Of a stretch of DNA of 64,000 nucleotides, positions 9,113 to 19,105 are shown piece by piece. Position numbers and translations under genes: made by a program. The stretch is taken from the NCBI GenBank assembly GCA_043228905.1, contig JBHGNT010000009.1:6510001-6574000 (forward strand), written 5' to 3'. Below the pieces are notes generated by a model. That model had not been told where the DNA came from. It did not search any database and saw nothing but the letters and a program-made list of their open reading frames with translations. Every line of letters starts with the position of its first letter. Within the stretch, counting starts at the first letter, position 1. This stretch comes from Azolla caroliniana (Eukaryota; Polypodiophyta).

Positions 9113-12085
9113 TATATCGTGTTGTCGTTTTTGGCGTAGTTGTGCCTGGTGCAGGTTGCTCGTGATGGCTTTGCGGAGGAGGGGCTGGAGTTGTTGTAGG
9201 TGGGACCACCAAGACACTGCGTCAACGTGGAGTCGTGTGGTTGGTTGCAGGACTGCCACTTCTGGGGGTAAGCGCGGGTCCCTTCCGTAAAGGGCCCGAA
9301 ATGGGCTAATGCGGGTAGAGGCTTGCACAGTTGTGTTGTAGGCATGCGTAACGAAGGGCAAGATTCGGTCCCAGGTTGAGTGCAGCGTATCGATGTAGGC
9401 TGAGATTTGTTGTTTTAAGGTTCGATTGAGGCGCTCCATCAACCCATTCGTTTGCGGATGGTAGGGTGACGTGAATAACTGTTGGATTCCTAGTTGTGTT
9501 GAAACGAGGCGTAGGAGCTCACCGTTGAACTGGGGTCCTCGATCGGACAAGATTTGGAGTGGGCAACCGTGGGGGAAGATGATTTTCTCCAATAGTTTGG
9601 AGACGATGGTCATAGCCTTTGCATCTGGGATAGCGGCCGTCTCAGCCCAACGCGTCAAGTACTCGGTGATGACGAGGATGAATTTGTTCCCTCCTTGTGA
9701 CTCGGGAAAGGGGCCCATAATGTCCCATCTGACGATTTCAAATGGAGCTTGAACTTGTATCGGATGTAAGAGGCCTTGACCCACTTGAGGTGATTTGATG
9801 GCCTGACATAAGTTGCATGCTTTGATGTAGGAGGCGACCTCGTGGCGTAGCCCAGGCCAATAGAATTTGCGACGAATTTTGTCGAGCACCTTATGAAAAC
9901 CCAAGTGGCCGGACAACGGGTGATCGTGGAAGAAACGAAGGTAAGACTGGTGTAGTTGCTCAGGCACGTAGACTCGGGGTTCTTTGCCTACTTGACAAAA
10001 AAGTAGGACATTATCCTGGATCATGAATTGCTTGGTGAGGGATGATGTCGGTTCAGCTCGTAGGCGGTGGCAGATATCTTGGATTTGTTTGTCGTGTTGT
10101 TGCATGTTGGCCATTTGGGACGAGGATATGGGGAAATCGATTGTGTTGGAGGTGATCTGGTTCGCCTGAAAGGATATGCGGGATAATCCATCGGCGACGA
10201 TGTTTTGTGGACCATGGCGATAGCGCAGAGTGAATGTGTAATCCTGTAGCGCCAAAACCCAACGAAGTAAGCGGCCGGGTGGATGAGCCTTCTTTATGAG
10301 GGAGAGCAATGGCTGATGGTCTGTTTCGACTGATGTATTTGATCCGTGAAGGTATGGGTGGAAACGATGGAATGCCCAGACGATGGCGAGGAACTCTTTT
10401 TCAGTTGTCGAGTAATTTTGTTCGGCTTTGGTAAGTGACCGACTGATGTAGGCAATCGGGCGGAGTTGGTCGTTGTCGTCGGATTGGAGCAGGACCGCAC
10501 CAAGGCCGACATTGGAGGCATCCGTCTGCAGATGGAAAGGCTTCGTGAAATCAGGGTGGGCCAGGAGGTCAGAGGCTTGGAGTGTTCTCTTGAGCTGCAG
10601 GAAGCTGGATTCGCAGACTTCGGTCCACAGGAAGGGTGCGTCTTTTTGTAGGAGCGTGCGTAGTGGGGCTGACAGGTCGGCTAGCCGTGGGATGAAACGA
10701 AGAGAGAACGTGAGGAGGCCGAGGAAGCGTTGAAGCTGCTTGACTGTGGTGGGGCGTGGGAATTTTTGGACTGCTTCTGTCTTCTCCGGGTCCATTTGTA
10801 TTACGTCGGAGGAGATGACGTACCCAACGAAGCGGAGGCACGTACTACCCCATCGGCACTTCTTCCATTGCAGCTGCAATCGATAGCGTTGAACACAAGT
10901 TAGGACCTCCCGAAGGACTTGAAGGTGTTCTGCCCAAGTGCTTGTATGTACCAGAATATCGTCTAGATAGACGATGACGACACGGCGGGTGATGAGATCA
11001 TCGAAGATGGCATTAGCCATTCGCTGGAATGTGCTCCCCGCATCAGACAGACCAAAGGGCATCCGTGTGAACTGAAAAATGCCTTTCCTAGTGCGGAATG
11101 CAGTTTTGTGGGCATCGTGAGGATTCATCGGGATCTGCCAATATCCCGAGGCTAGATCGAGGGAGGTGAAGTACTTTGATTTGCCAAGCTGGTCGAGGAG
11201 GTCATCGATACGAGGGAGAGGGTATCGGTCATGGGTGGTGACATGGTTCAGTTGTCGGAAGTCGACACAAAAGCGGTAAGAACCATCCCCTTTCTTTACC
11301 ATGTGTGGCTCCGAGATCCACTCGCTCTTGGAAGGTGTGATAATCCCTTGTTGGAGCATAGTTTTGATGGCGTTGTCGATGCGCTCGTGGTCGAGAGGCG
11401 AGCGACGTCGGGGAGCTGCGTTGATGGGGCGGGCGTTGCCTGTAGGAATCGTGTGGTGAATCGGAAAACGGACCGAGGGAGGTTTTACAGGTGGTGTAGA
11501 CAACGAGGGAAAGGTGGCGAGGAGCCGTCTGATGTCGTTGATGCGCTCCGCCGGTGATATCAGGTACTGTGTGTTGCTGATGTGGGTGGTATCCCGCGGA
11601 GTAGTGAAGAGCGCGATCGGAATGTGATTTGGGAGGATGAGCTGTTGTGCGGAGAAATCGAGACAGACTCGACTATGGAGGAACCAATCACATCCCAAGG
11701 TGATTGGGAACAACTGGCGCGGGAGGACGTAGAAACGATGGTGGATCTGGGCGGAACTAATGGTGAGCATGCACCTGACTTGCGTATGTGAGTGGTACAC
11801 CCGTTGTTGGTCGCCGAAGAGGATTTTAATGGGCGGTGCGTGGCTCGTGGGAAGTTGTAATTGGGTGACTAAATTTGCGCTGATGGAAGAGATGTTGCTG
11901 CCGGAGTCGAGGAGAACTTCTTGGGTCGTGTGCTGGAGGCGGGCGATTGTGGTACAAACGGGCGAAGTTGATGAAGTGGAGGCGTGGACGTGCGAGGGCG
12001 GCTCGATCGTGGGAGAAACGGGAGAAGTTGAGGACGTGGAGACGTGGACGTGCGGGGGCGGCTCTCCCTGCGGCACCCCGCGCAT
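9110..12085 (-). CDS. pol: Gypsy1 pol: protease, RT, RNase H, integrase
   Basis: This is an uninterrupted 991-codon frame. An N-terminal region holds two copies of a His/Ser/Thr/Pro-rich repeat (about residues 11-46). The aspartic protease follows at VLLDSGSN (D60). Reverse transcriptase has YFTSLDLASGYWQ (D310) and the catalytic VYLDD (D375, D376). RNase H has LQTDASNVGLGA (D522), STTEKEF and ETDHQPL. Integrase has a Cys-x2-Cys zinc site at about 757-760 and a D,D-35-E triad (about D788, D848, E884, near DIMGPFPES, LSDRGPQF and GLMERLN). The start codon overlaps the gag stop as TAATG. All catalytic residues I can see are present. The frame ends early at a TAG near 9110 because of a small indel. 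Confidence 0.95.
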   Translation of the reverse strand: MRGVPQGEPPPHVHVSTSSTSPVSPTIEPPSHVHASTSSTSPVCTTIARLQHTTQEVLLDSGSNISSISANLVTQLQLPTSHAPPIKILFGDQQRVYHSHTQVRCMLTISSAQIHHRFYVLPRQLFPITLGCDWFLHSRVCLDFSAQQLILPNHIPIALFTTPRDTTHISNTQYLISPAERINDIRRLLATFPSLSTPPVKPPSVRFPIHHTIPTGNARPINAAPRRRSPLDHERIDNAIKTMLQQGIITPSKSEWISEPHMVKKGDGSYRFCVDFRQLNHVTTHDRYPLPRIDDLLDQLGKSKYFTSLDLASGYWQIPMNPHDAHKTAFRTRKGIFQFTRMPFGLSDAGSTFQRMANAIFDDLITRRVVIVYLDDILVHTSTWAEHLQVLREVLTCVQRYRLQLQWKKCRWGSTCLRFVGYVISSDVIQMDPEKTEAVQKFPRPTTVKQLQRFLGLLTFSLRFIPRLADLSAPLRTLLQKDAPFLWTEVCESSFLQLKRTLQASDLLAHPDFTKPFHLQTDASNVGLGAVLLQSDDNDQLRPIAYISRSLTKAEQNYSTTEKEFLAIVWAFHRFHPYLHGSNTSVETDHQPLLSLIKKAHPPGRLLRWVLALQDYTFTLRYRHGPQNIVADGLSRISFQANQITSNTIDFPISSSQMANMQQHDKQIQDICHRLRAEPTSSLTKQFMIQDNVLLFCQVGKEPRVYVPEQLHQSYLRFFHDHPLSGHLGFHKVLDKIRRKFYWPGLRHEVASYIKACNLCQAIKSPQVGQGLLHPIQVQAPFEIVRWDIMGPFPESQGGNKFILVITEYLTRWAETAAIPDAKAMTIVSKLLEKIIFPHGCPLQILSDRGPQFNGELLRLVSTQLGIQQLFTSPYHPQTNGLMERLNRTLKQQISAYIDTLHSTWDRILPFVTHAYNTTVQASTRISPFRALYGRDPRLPPEVAVLQPTTRLHVDAVSWWSHLQQLQPLLRKAITSNLHQAQLRQKRQHDI

Positions 12086-13035
12086 TAGTTTTCCGGGAGC
12101 TCAGAGAGGGAGGCAGCGTCCGCTAATTGGACGTTCTGCTTCTGTTGGTGATTCTGCCACTTTCGGCAGTGACGCCGAATGTGGCCATAGTTGTTGCAGT
12201 AGAAACATTTGGGGCGTCCCTGGCTGTCTCGTTCGGGCAATGCACGCTTGGCACGTAATTGCGCGTTCTGGATGTCGATGTCCATGGGAGTGACGGCTGG
12301 TATAGTGTTTGTATGATCATGACTGAGATTACCTGGTGTGTGCATGTCGTGCGCGTCTGCAGCTTCGATGCGTTGGGCAGTGAGGATGGCTTCGTGTAGT
12401 GTCGTCGGGCCTTGATCGCGTACACGGCGGCGGAGGTCATGTCGTATACGCGGCCAAAAGAAAAACAACTTCATGTCCTCCGACATGTTGGCGTCAGCCC
12501 GGCGTAGGATCTGCACAAAACGAACCGCGAACTGGGTGATGGGTTCGCGTGGTTGTTGGGTAATTGACTCAAGTTGTTGTAGGGCCGTCTGGCGGGAGTC
12601 TTGATGAGCAAAATTCCGAATCATGGCTGCCCGTAACAGATCCCAGTCGTTGCGTGTCTCTTCGGGTTGTTGTACAAGCCATGTTGCCGCGATATTCTCG
12701 AGGAGTGTCTTCATCTCCATTGCCTTCCGAGGGTGTGGCCACTGGTGGTAATTGGCCACCATTTCGAAATGATCCAGCCAAGAGAGGACGTCTTCCGATG
12801 GTAGGCCGGAGAACGGTTTTGGGCGAACTCGAGAGTCCGGGAGATTTTGTTGTGGCTCGGATCGTGCTGAAAGAAAGGACAACATGGCTTGGTTAGTATG
12901 GTTAACTTGTAAAATGATGTTGGACAGATCTTGAACCAGTTGGTCGATTGGCGATGTGGGCTGGTGTCCTTGATTGTGTTGTAGGAATTCCGGATTCATC
13001 GAGTTTGCGTTGTCGTCGTTGTTGTCGTGTTGCAT
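12085..13035 (-). CDS. gag: Gypsy1 gag
   Basis: The frame is open from inside the 5' LTR (13206), but its first ATG is at 13035 (MQHDNNDDNAN), giving about 316 residues. It has a Retrotrans_gag-type region (WLDHFEMVANYHQWP, AATWLVQQPEETRNDW, ITQFAVRFVQILRRAD) and a C-terminal zinc knuckle CFYCNNYGHIRRHC, the standard C-x2-C-x4-H-x4-C. Gag forms the cytoplasmic particle that packages the RNA. Its TAA shares one base with the pol ATG. No internal lesion is visible. Confidence 0.93.
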   Translation of the reverse strand: MQHDNNDDNANSMNPEFLQHNQGHQPTSPIDQLVQDLSNIILQVNHTNQAMLSFLSARSEPQQNLPDSRVRPKPFSGLPSEDVLSWLDHFEMVANYHQWPHPRKAMEMKTLLENIAATWLVQQPEETRNDWDLLRAAMIRNFAHQDSRQTALQQLESITQQPREPITQFAVRFVQILRRADANMSEDMKLFFFWPRIRHDLRRRVRDQGPTTLHEAILTAQRIEAADAHDMHTPGNLSHDHTNTIPAVTPMDIDIQNAQLRAKRALPERDSQGRPKCFYCNNYGHIRRHCRKWQNHQQKQNVQLADAASLSELPEN

Positions 13036-13080
13036 CGTGGCGGGCGTTGTTGGGGTCGTGAGTTGGGGTGGCTTGGCCCG

Positions 13081-13092
13081 TCTTCTCCACCA
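13081..13092 (-). other. Gypsy1 candidate primer-binding site
   Basis: Minus-strand TGGTGGAGAAGA starts with TGG, the complement of a tRNA CCA end. Without the extra 16-bp copy next to it, the site would lie two or three bases from the LTR, as expected. The tRNA is not identified, and it is not the initiator-Met site seen in the copia elements. Confidence 0.5.
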
Positions 13093-13122
13093 AGATGTGA
13101 AATGCTCAAGATGTGAAATGCT
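13091..13122. repeat. 16-bp tandem duplication at the 5' LTR/primer-site border
   Basis: CAAGATGTGAAATGCT occurs twice in direct succession (13091-13106 and 13107-13122). Each copy holds the last bases of the LTR and the first of the internal region, so the true LTR edge is at 13112 and the extra copy pushes the primer-binding site inward. Confidence 0.9.
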
Positions 13123-13354
13123 CTCAAGAATAGCCTTCCTTTCATTATGTCTCAAGTTACATTTTATAGACTCTCTCTTAGCGTGGAGGGTGTTCTCCCG
13201 CTCCAATTAGCTCTACTAATTATGGGGCTTGGTGGGGGCCTAGTTTGGGTGTGGTGCATGAGGCTTGGTAGGGGCCTAATTTGGGTGTGGTCTATGTGTG
13301 GTGCATGGGGCTTGGTAGGGGCCTAATCTAGGTGTGGTCCATGTGACCACCACA
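13112..13354 (-). repeat. Gypsy1 5' LTR (243 bp)
   Basis: It matches 8534-8776 at 242 of 243 positions. On the minus strand it carries a TATA-like TATAAAA (plus 13162-13168), the likely promoter core for the element's RNA. The following ATATT pairs with the ATAT before the left LTR as target-site duplication. Confidence 0.97.
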
Positions 13355-13424
13355 ATATTTGATGTTTAATGTTTATTTTCTAATATTTAATGTAGTGAGA
13401 TAACCACAATGGTCACCTTAGACT

Positions 13425-15496
13425 CAGTGTTGCCTTTTGATGATCGTTTTGACCGTTTTTGGCAAATTTAACGGTATATGAAGGTTAATTTTAAAATGAA
13501 ACCGTCAATCTTGACAGGCATATATTTTATAAAAACGTAAAAATGAAGGTTTAAATTTTGTTAATACCATCGAATTTTGCTAAGTCCAAAATAATTGTAC
13601 ATGTATTAGTAGTTACAAATTACAATTCATAGGCTATCACTACATACCAAGAATTATGTGATTTAGGTGTGCTATTAGAGGTGCCTAATATGCCTAAGTA
13701 ACATGATTATATATCTTATACTAGTAGATATGGAGGATATGAATTTTTGGTTGCCTTTGGGAAATATCTTCTAGAAATTCAAAGCTCAAACCTAATAAAT
13801 TCCCCATCTACTCTTTGATGCTAGATGAAAGTATTGACAATGGATTAGAGTTGCACCTCATTGTGTATATTACATACTTGCAATGTGGTGGTTGTGGGCC
13901 TAAGGAAATTGAATATATGGGTTTGTTGAAAATTCCCAATGGTAAAGGTAGAACTATATATGAACATATATTAAACATATTAGGTGATCGATGCCTCAAC
14001 ATGAACAAGTTGATTAGATTAGCCATTGATGGTCCATCATCAATGATTGGTAGTGAAATTGGAACAGTAACATTAATGAAAAATGATGTCCCAAAATTGG
14101 TTTGTGTACATTGTATTGCTCATAGAGAAGCATTGGTTATTTTAGATGTATCTAGAGATATCTGTGAGCTCATTCTTGTAGAAAAAATTGCAAATAAGGT
14201 ATATGCATGGGCTAACAATAGTACCAAACACATGAAATTTTAGAGCTCTTGGAGCAAATGCAATTGGTTGCTCATAGAACCTTACAAATTCATAATATTT
14301 GTTGGTTGTCATGTGGTTAAGTCATGGAAAGTCTAGTAAGTATAATGCTTGCAATATTACTATTTGGAAGAAAAGAGAACTTAAAAGGGTGGTATAATAA
14401 AGCTTGTATCTATAGTGTACAATTTTGCTTTTGTATGATGGCTGATGTGTTTGCATTTGATGAATATTTTGAGCTTAAAACTTCAAAAAGAGAATTTGAA
14501 TGTAACTTCAATTGGTGCAGAAATTGATATTACTATTTCTAATTTGCGGAGGTCTTTCTTGAGAAATGACACATTTGCAGATGGAGCAATGTATTTATCC
14601 AAATTCTTAAGATGTTCTAAAGTTGGGTTTTTGGAAATAGAGGATAAAGATGGCATTACATATAGACATGAACTATACTTCAAACAAACTCCCATGGATA
14701 AAGCAAGTCACAATGATAAGAATCTCAATATTGAAAAATCTAAGGGAATGACGCCATTTATAGATGGATCACTTGAAAGTTGTATTAAACTATCTCAAAA
14801 TTATGTGCAAAAGATTATTGATGGACCAAATGCAAGGTTCTCTGATTTAAGCTTAAGCCTCTTCAATGTAGCAAAATTATTCAGCCCATGCCATTATGCA
14901 GAGGATAAAGTGATTAGGGATAGTAAAGCAAAGACATGGTTGGGAATTTTGATTTCTCACTTACAACCAAATGTTGATGTCAATGCATGTCTTCAAATTT
15001 TACATGATGCAAAGGCTTGTGGAATGGAACTCTATAGGTTTGTTGACACTTTACATTTAAATTGTGAAGGCTATATACTATGCGTGAAGCTTGGCGTATG
15101 TTTTGCAAAATGAAGGATTGGCAAGATAGTTTCCCTCATTTGATGAAATTATGGCACGCTACTTTGGTCATTCCATCTAGCACGGCTTCGTGTGAGAGAG
15201 GGTTCTCTAAGCAAAATATCATCAAAGAGATGAAAAGAAATTGAATATAGAACATTTAGATGATTTAATGTGAGTCTTATTGAATGGGCCACACATTGAA
15301 GAAATACAATGGGATCGTGTATATGAAAATTGGAAAGATGCAAAGGATAGAAGGGTATAATATATTGTTTAGTACGAATAATCGATGTATTTACTTTTTG
15401 AAGGGCAACTTTTTTGACAAACCATCATTTGACGGGCAAAAATTTTGGAATACCGTTCTCATGACAGGCAATGTTAGCCGTCAAAAGGCAACACTG
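13425..15496 (+). mobile_element. hAT1: degenerate hAT DNA transposon
   Basis: The ends are perfect inverted copies of CAGTGTTGCCTTTTGA (13425-13440; reverse complement 15481-15496). They begin CAGTG as in many hAT elements. The flanks are CCTTAGAC (13416-13423) and CCTTAGAG (15497-15504), a 7/8 match for the 8-bp target duplication of hAT, with one extra T on the left. TGACAGGCA recurs near both ends as a subterminal motif. Inside is a broken transposase-like gene. At 2,072 bp it could only move with help from another element. Confidence 0.88.
13815..15344 (+). pseudogene. hAT1 transposase-like relic (DUF4371/KIAA1586-like)
   Basis: Frames at 13815-14243 and 14445-15113, plus pieces to about 15344, give a hAT-like transposase core. 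Seen are MMLDESIDNGLELHLIVYI, MNKLIRLAIDGPSSMIGS and VPKLVCVHCIAHREAL, then a mid region. Near 15145 comes the hAT dimerisation motif WHATLVIPSSTASCERGFS, followed by EEIQWDRVYENWKDAKDRR. At least four frame changes or stops break it. The family cuts and pastes DNA using an RNase H-like fold; here the first acidic positions can still be read. Confidence 0.75.
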
Positions 15497-15504
15497 CCTT
15501 AGAG

Positions 15505-17860
15505 CTCATGTCTACTACACATTATTCAATCGATATTTATTGGATATACTTTTTGTGAATATCTAGTGCTCAAGATTATAAGTTTAATATTTGCATGCAC
15601 ATGTTTATTATTATTATTTTGTTCTCATACCTAGTATAGTGCATGACTATTTCCTAGATTGATGGCTACTTTAATTTTAACATACTTTGAACCATTAGAC
15701 ATTCAAAGCTAGATATGATACTTCAAAAGTTCTAAAAGTCCAATAGTGCACTTATGGTTCACATACCCTTCAAATAGGCTACGTCTTATCATAAAGCTAG
15801 ATGTGCTCAACATTGAATCTCACTCAAGTCCATTTCTAGAATATTATGCATATTCATTTGTTGGTTGAATAAATTCTTAGTGGTTTGATGTAGATCTAAA
15901 AGCACAAGTATATCTTCGTTGAAAGTCAAGTAAAACATTTCGCTAGAATCAACAAATGTGCATACGGATAATACATGCAAAAAGATAGCTAATATATACT
16001 TTGCATAGTTGCATAATGCATTCATTCATCTTGATCATAATGTTTAATTGTAATAAGATCAACAAGGCTTGTCATTTTGTCCTGTTGTTTTGAGGTATAT
16101 GCTAATTTTACAAGAAAGAGAAGGGAGATTACAACACTTTGAAATGGGATGATCTTGGCTTATTAGGAAAAGGTTAACCATTACAAAATGTGTGCTCTAT
16201 CATTCAAGTGGTGTGAAGAGTGGAATGTCTAAGGATAAAATCATGGTTTATCCTTGATCCTCGCATGTCCTTTCAAAGAAAAGATTCAAGGATAAAATCA
16301 TTATTGAAGAAGAGGACATTCCAAATTACTCTTATTTTTGTGTTGTCACATGATTGTGTTGTATAAAATCTCATAGTAGATAAGTATGCATAAAGGTGTG
16401 AGCATTCATATTTAGGATTTTAGATCGCTAATAACAAGTCCCTTTTTTGGAGTTTTATTAGTAACAATGTTTCATCAATTAAGATCACAATTCACTCCTT
16501 AGGCATGGCTCATGGGTCAATCTTTTGTTCAAGAGTATTGGTGAGAGAGAGAGGGGGGGGCTTAAGGTTATTTCCTTTAGCCTAGCTAGTTACGTCTAAG
16601 AAGCGGTTGTTGCCCAAACCAAATTATCAAGAGCCACATGTACTTTCATAGAGGCATTTAATTCATCAATATTATTATTTGGTTCTAATCAATAGATGTT
16701 GGCAATGCTTGGTGTGGGTGGTGTGCTTGTCAATTTGGATAACCCAAATCCTTTCGCCCACACAACTAAAGCCTTTAAATGGCATATAAGACGCATTTGC
16801 ACCAAAATTTTAGACTATATACAAGTCAGCCTCCTAAGTCTAAGGGCTCGACCTCTTTATCACAAAACATCAAAGTAAAATGAGCACATTGCATTTTAAA
16901 GAAAAATTGCAAATTAGGTCTAACAAATCAAGGGTTTTCCATACTAAGTATATTATGTTTAAGCTTTTCAACCACAATATTTTGGGTTAAAATCTCCCAC
17001 TACTAGCTCAATCTAGAGTTCATTGTAGAACATATCCGCATTCTTAGTTTGTGAACGTGCACGCTAGTCGTTTTCTCCTAAAAATGGGGCATTACAAACG
17101 GCTCTACAAAACCCAACGGTGGAAACAATACCATTACCTTGAGACAATGCTAATAAAATATAAAGAGATGTGGAGTTTAAGTTATACTTTATTGCACTTA
17201 TGAAGCTTCGTGTCTCACTATTGTGCTCCATGATTTCTAGCATGAAATCATAGAAGAACCCATCCATAAATTGTTTAACATGGGAAAGAGAATTGTTCTC
17301 AACATAATATTGAAAAAAAGAAATGTGAGCATACTATAATATTTTTAAATTCCAAGAAATTAGAAATGATCAAGAAGTGATTGGAAAGTGATATTGGTCC
17401 CTATGATAAGAAACATGTAAGCTTGCAAGGTCAAGACTCGCGGTGAATATTTTCAGCAGTTACTAGTTGGCATTGATGCAAGCTCGAAGATAAAAGGCTA
17501 AAGTAGGGCCATTTAAAAAACAATTGAAATGAAGGTAAAAATAAGTAAAAAGAGACGTTGAATAGTTGTGCACTGAATACGATAGCCATAAAAAGAGAAA
17601 AGTTCTTTCTAAAGAGGCTTCACTTTATGTACGCGTACACTGCGTGTGTGTATGTGTGTGTATGGAGAGAAACACATAGAGATAATCTAACGAAAGTTTT
17701 TGACATCGGGCCTTGTTTTTTGACTTAATGGGTATATGAAAGAGAGATCTCATCTATTGAAATAAAAAAGAAAGCCACACTTACAATTTTCAAAACAAGT
17801 ACATTAGAAACTCACACACACGCACATACACCAAATTTGGTTTTAGAAGACGTTAATATT
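15505..17860. other. AT-rich intergenic stretch
   Basis: I find no coding frame with recognisable content. Short simple repeats occur (GA/G run near 16542-16560, TG-rich run near 17640-17662). Nothing here looks like an RNA gene. Confidence 0.5.
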
Positions 17861-17870
17861 TCTTCCTTTA

Positions 17871-17888
17871 TCTCTCTCTCTCTCTCTC
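17871..17888. repeat. (TC)n microsatellite
   Basis: An uninterrupted TCTCTC... tract of about nine units. Confidence 0.9.
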
Positions 17889-18206
17889 CATTAGCTGTAG
17901 AACTTTCAAAAGGATGAGGTAGACATAGAGGTCCCACACTATCCTCCCTGTCTCTTTATGTGCATGAATAAGAATACAATAAGAGGGGAGGAAGACTCTA
18001 CAAGGTCTTCCCAAGAAATCGGGGATCAAAGGAGGCGGATTTCCAAATGTCTCATTAAGGCCAAATTTCATTGTGTTATCAAGTGCAGAGCAAAAACTTA
18101 AGGTGTGTAGCAAATATACTTGAGAAGATTTGGCAATTCTTATAGATTGAGAGGAAATAGTTAAAGCTCTTGTTCTTGTACACCCCTTGCAAAGCACCAA
18201 TAGACT

Positions 18207-18730
18207 ATGTTGAACAAAGTCCAATCATCTACTGCCAAATTGGCACATGTAGTTAAGCCCATCACGATTGGGAATCAATCACCAGTAGATCTCCTTGAGA
18301 GAACTTGGCACTATGATTGCATCGTGAGTCCATTACATGAATCATCAACTCCATCTATGCGACAATTGCAACAACCACCACAAACATCATCAATGGGTGT
18401 GGACATGGGGAAGTGGGGAGATGTATCTAAACAAAAGGCGAACATCGAGGTGACATTGGCCACTCGGCTAGTGGAGGAGGACGCATTAACTACCAAGAAC
18501 AAAACCAACAATGACATGAAGAGGTTGCCAATCGAGTTGGAAACCGAAGAAGATGATGAAGACAATAGCGTGAAACCACTAAGGCAAGTGAGGGTGATGT
18601 TGCCTGATAAATTATCAGAAATCAATGGCTATGTGAGTCTATCTCCTTTTATTAATTTCACACCAACTGCAAGTCCTCAAGCATTTGAAAATCCTTCTTT
18701 AATTAGGCCTCCTATAAGTATTACTACTAG

Positions 18731-18765
<35 letters not shown>

Positions 18766-18881
18766 GTACTACTTGTAGAGAGGAAGGGACTCAGCCTTAT
18801 AATAAAACACCCAAGAATTTCTCTCGTCGTTTTTTTAATCCTTCTCGTATTAGTTCCTTTTGGCTTGCCATTCACAATTAA
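18207..18881 (+). CDS. Unrecognised 224-codon ORF with poly-Thr tract
   Basis: This is the longest frame in the intergenic region that is not a transposon. The predicted protein is hydrophilic, with an acidic patch (ETEEDDEDN), then VRVMLPDKLSEINGYVSLSP, then a Thr run encoded by an ACT microsatellite, then a basic SRRFFNPSRISSFWL end. There is no signal peptide or membrane segment. I recognise no family. It could be one exon of a host gene, a relic, or chance. Without flanking exons or homologues the call stays weak. Confidence 0.3.
18721..18773. repeat. (ACT)n microsatellite
   Basis: About 17 units with two interruptions (TAGTACT). It encodes a Thr run in the frame at 18207-18881. Confidence 0.9.
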
Positions 18882-19105
18882 TTTTCTTATACATCATCTT
18901 AGAAACTAAGTTTTTCAATTGATGGATCTAGTCGTCCTTCTTCTATATCTCCTTGAAAAGCTAGACTCGCATTTGTCTTTGTTTGGCAATTGTTTCTCCC
19001 ATAACGTGACACATACCTTCACATTGTGTGTGTGAGAGAGAGATAGCTATTCCGCCTAAATTATAATCACTATAAGCACATAAGTAGAGATAGTGAGAGA
19101 CATAA

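Larger units (their letters stand above)
8534..13354 (-). mobile_element. Gypsy1: near-intact, recently inserted Ty3/gypsy element
   Basis: The 4,821-bp element has 243-bp LTRs with TG...CA ends that differ at one site (GTG versus GCG after CTCTCTTA). The flanks share ATAT, or ATATT depending on where the border is set. On the minus strand the order is 5' LTR, primer-binding site, gag, pol (protease, RT, RNase H, integrase), polypurine tract and 3' LTR. Gag and pol are separate frames joined by a TAATG overlap. The only clear coding lesion is a frameshift at about 9110. There is no chromodomain. The near-identical LTRs imply a very young insertion. Confidence 0.95.

Noticed and set aside
13036-13206. 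N-terminal extension of Gypsy1 gag into the LTR
   Set aside because: No ATG in the extension; much of it is LTR sequence. Start placed at 13035.
17868-18224. 118-codon minus ORF
   Set aside because: C-terminus is the (TC)n microsatellite and no motif is present.
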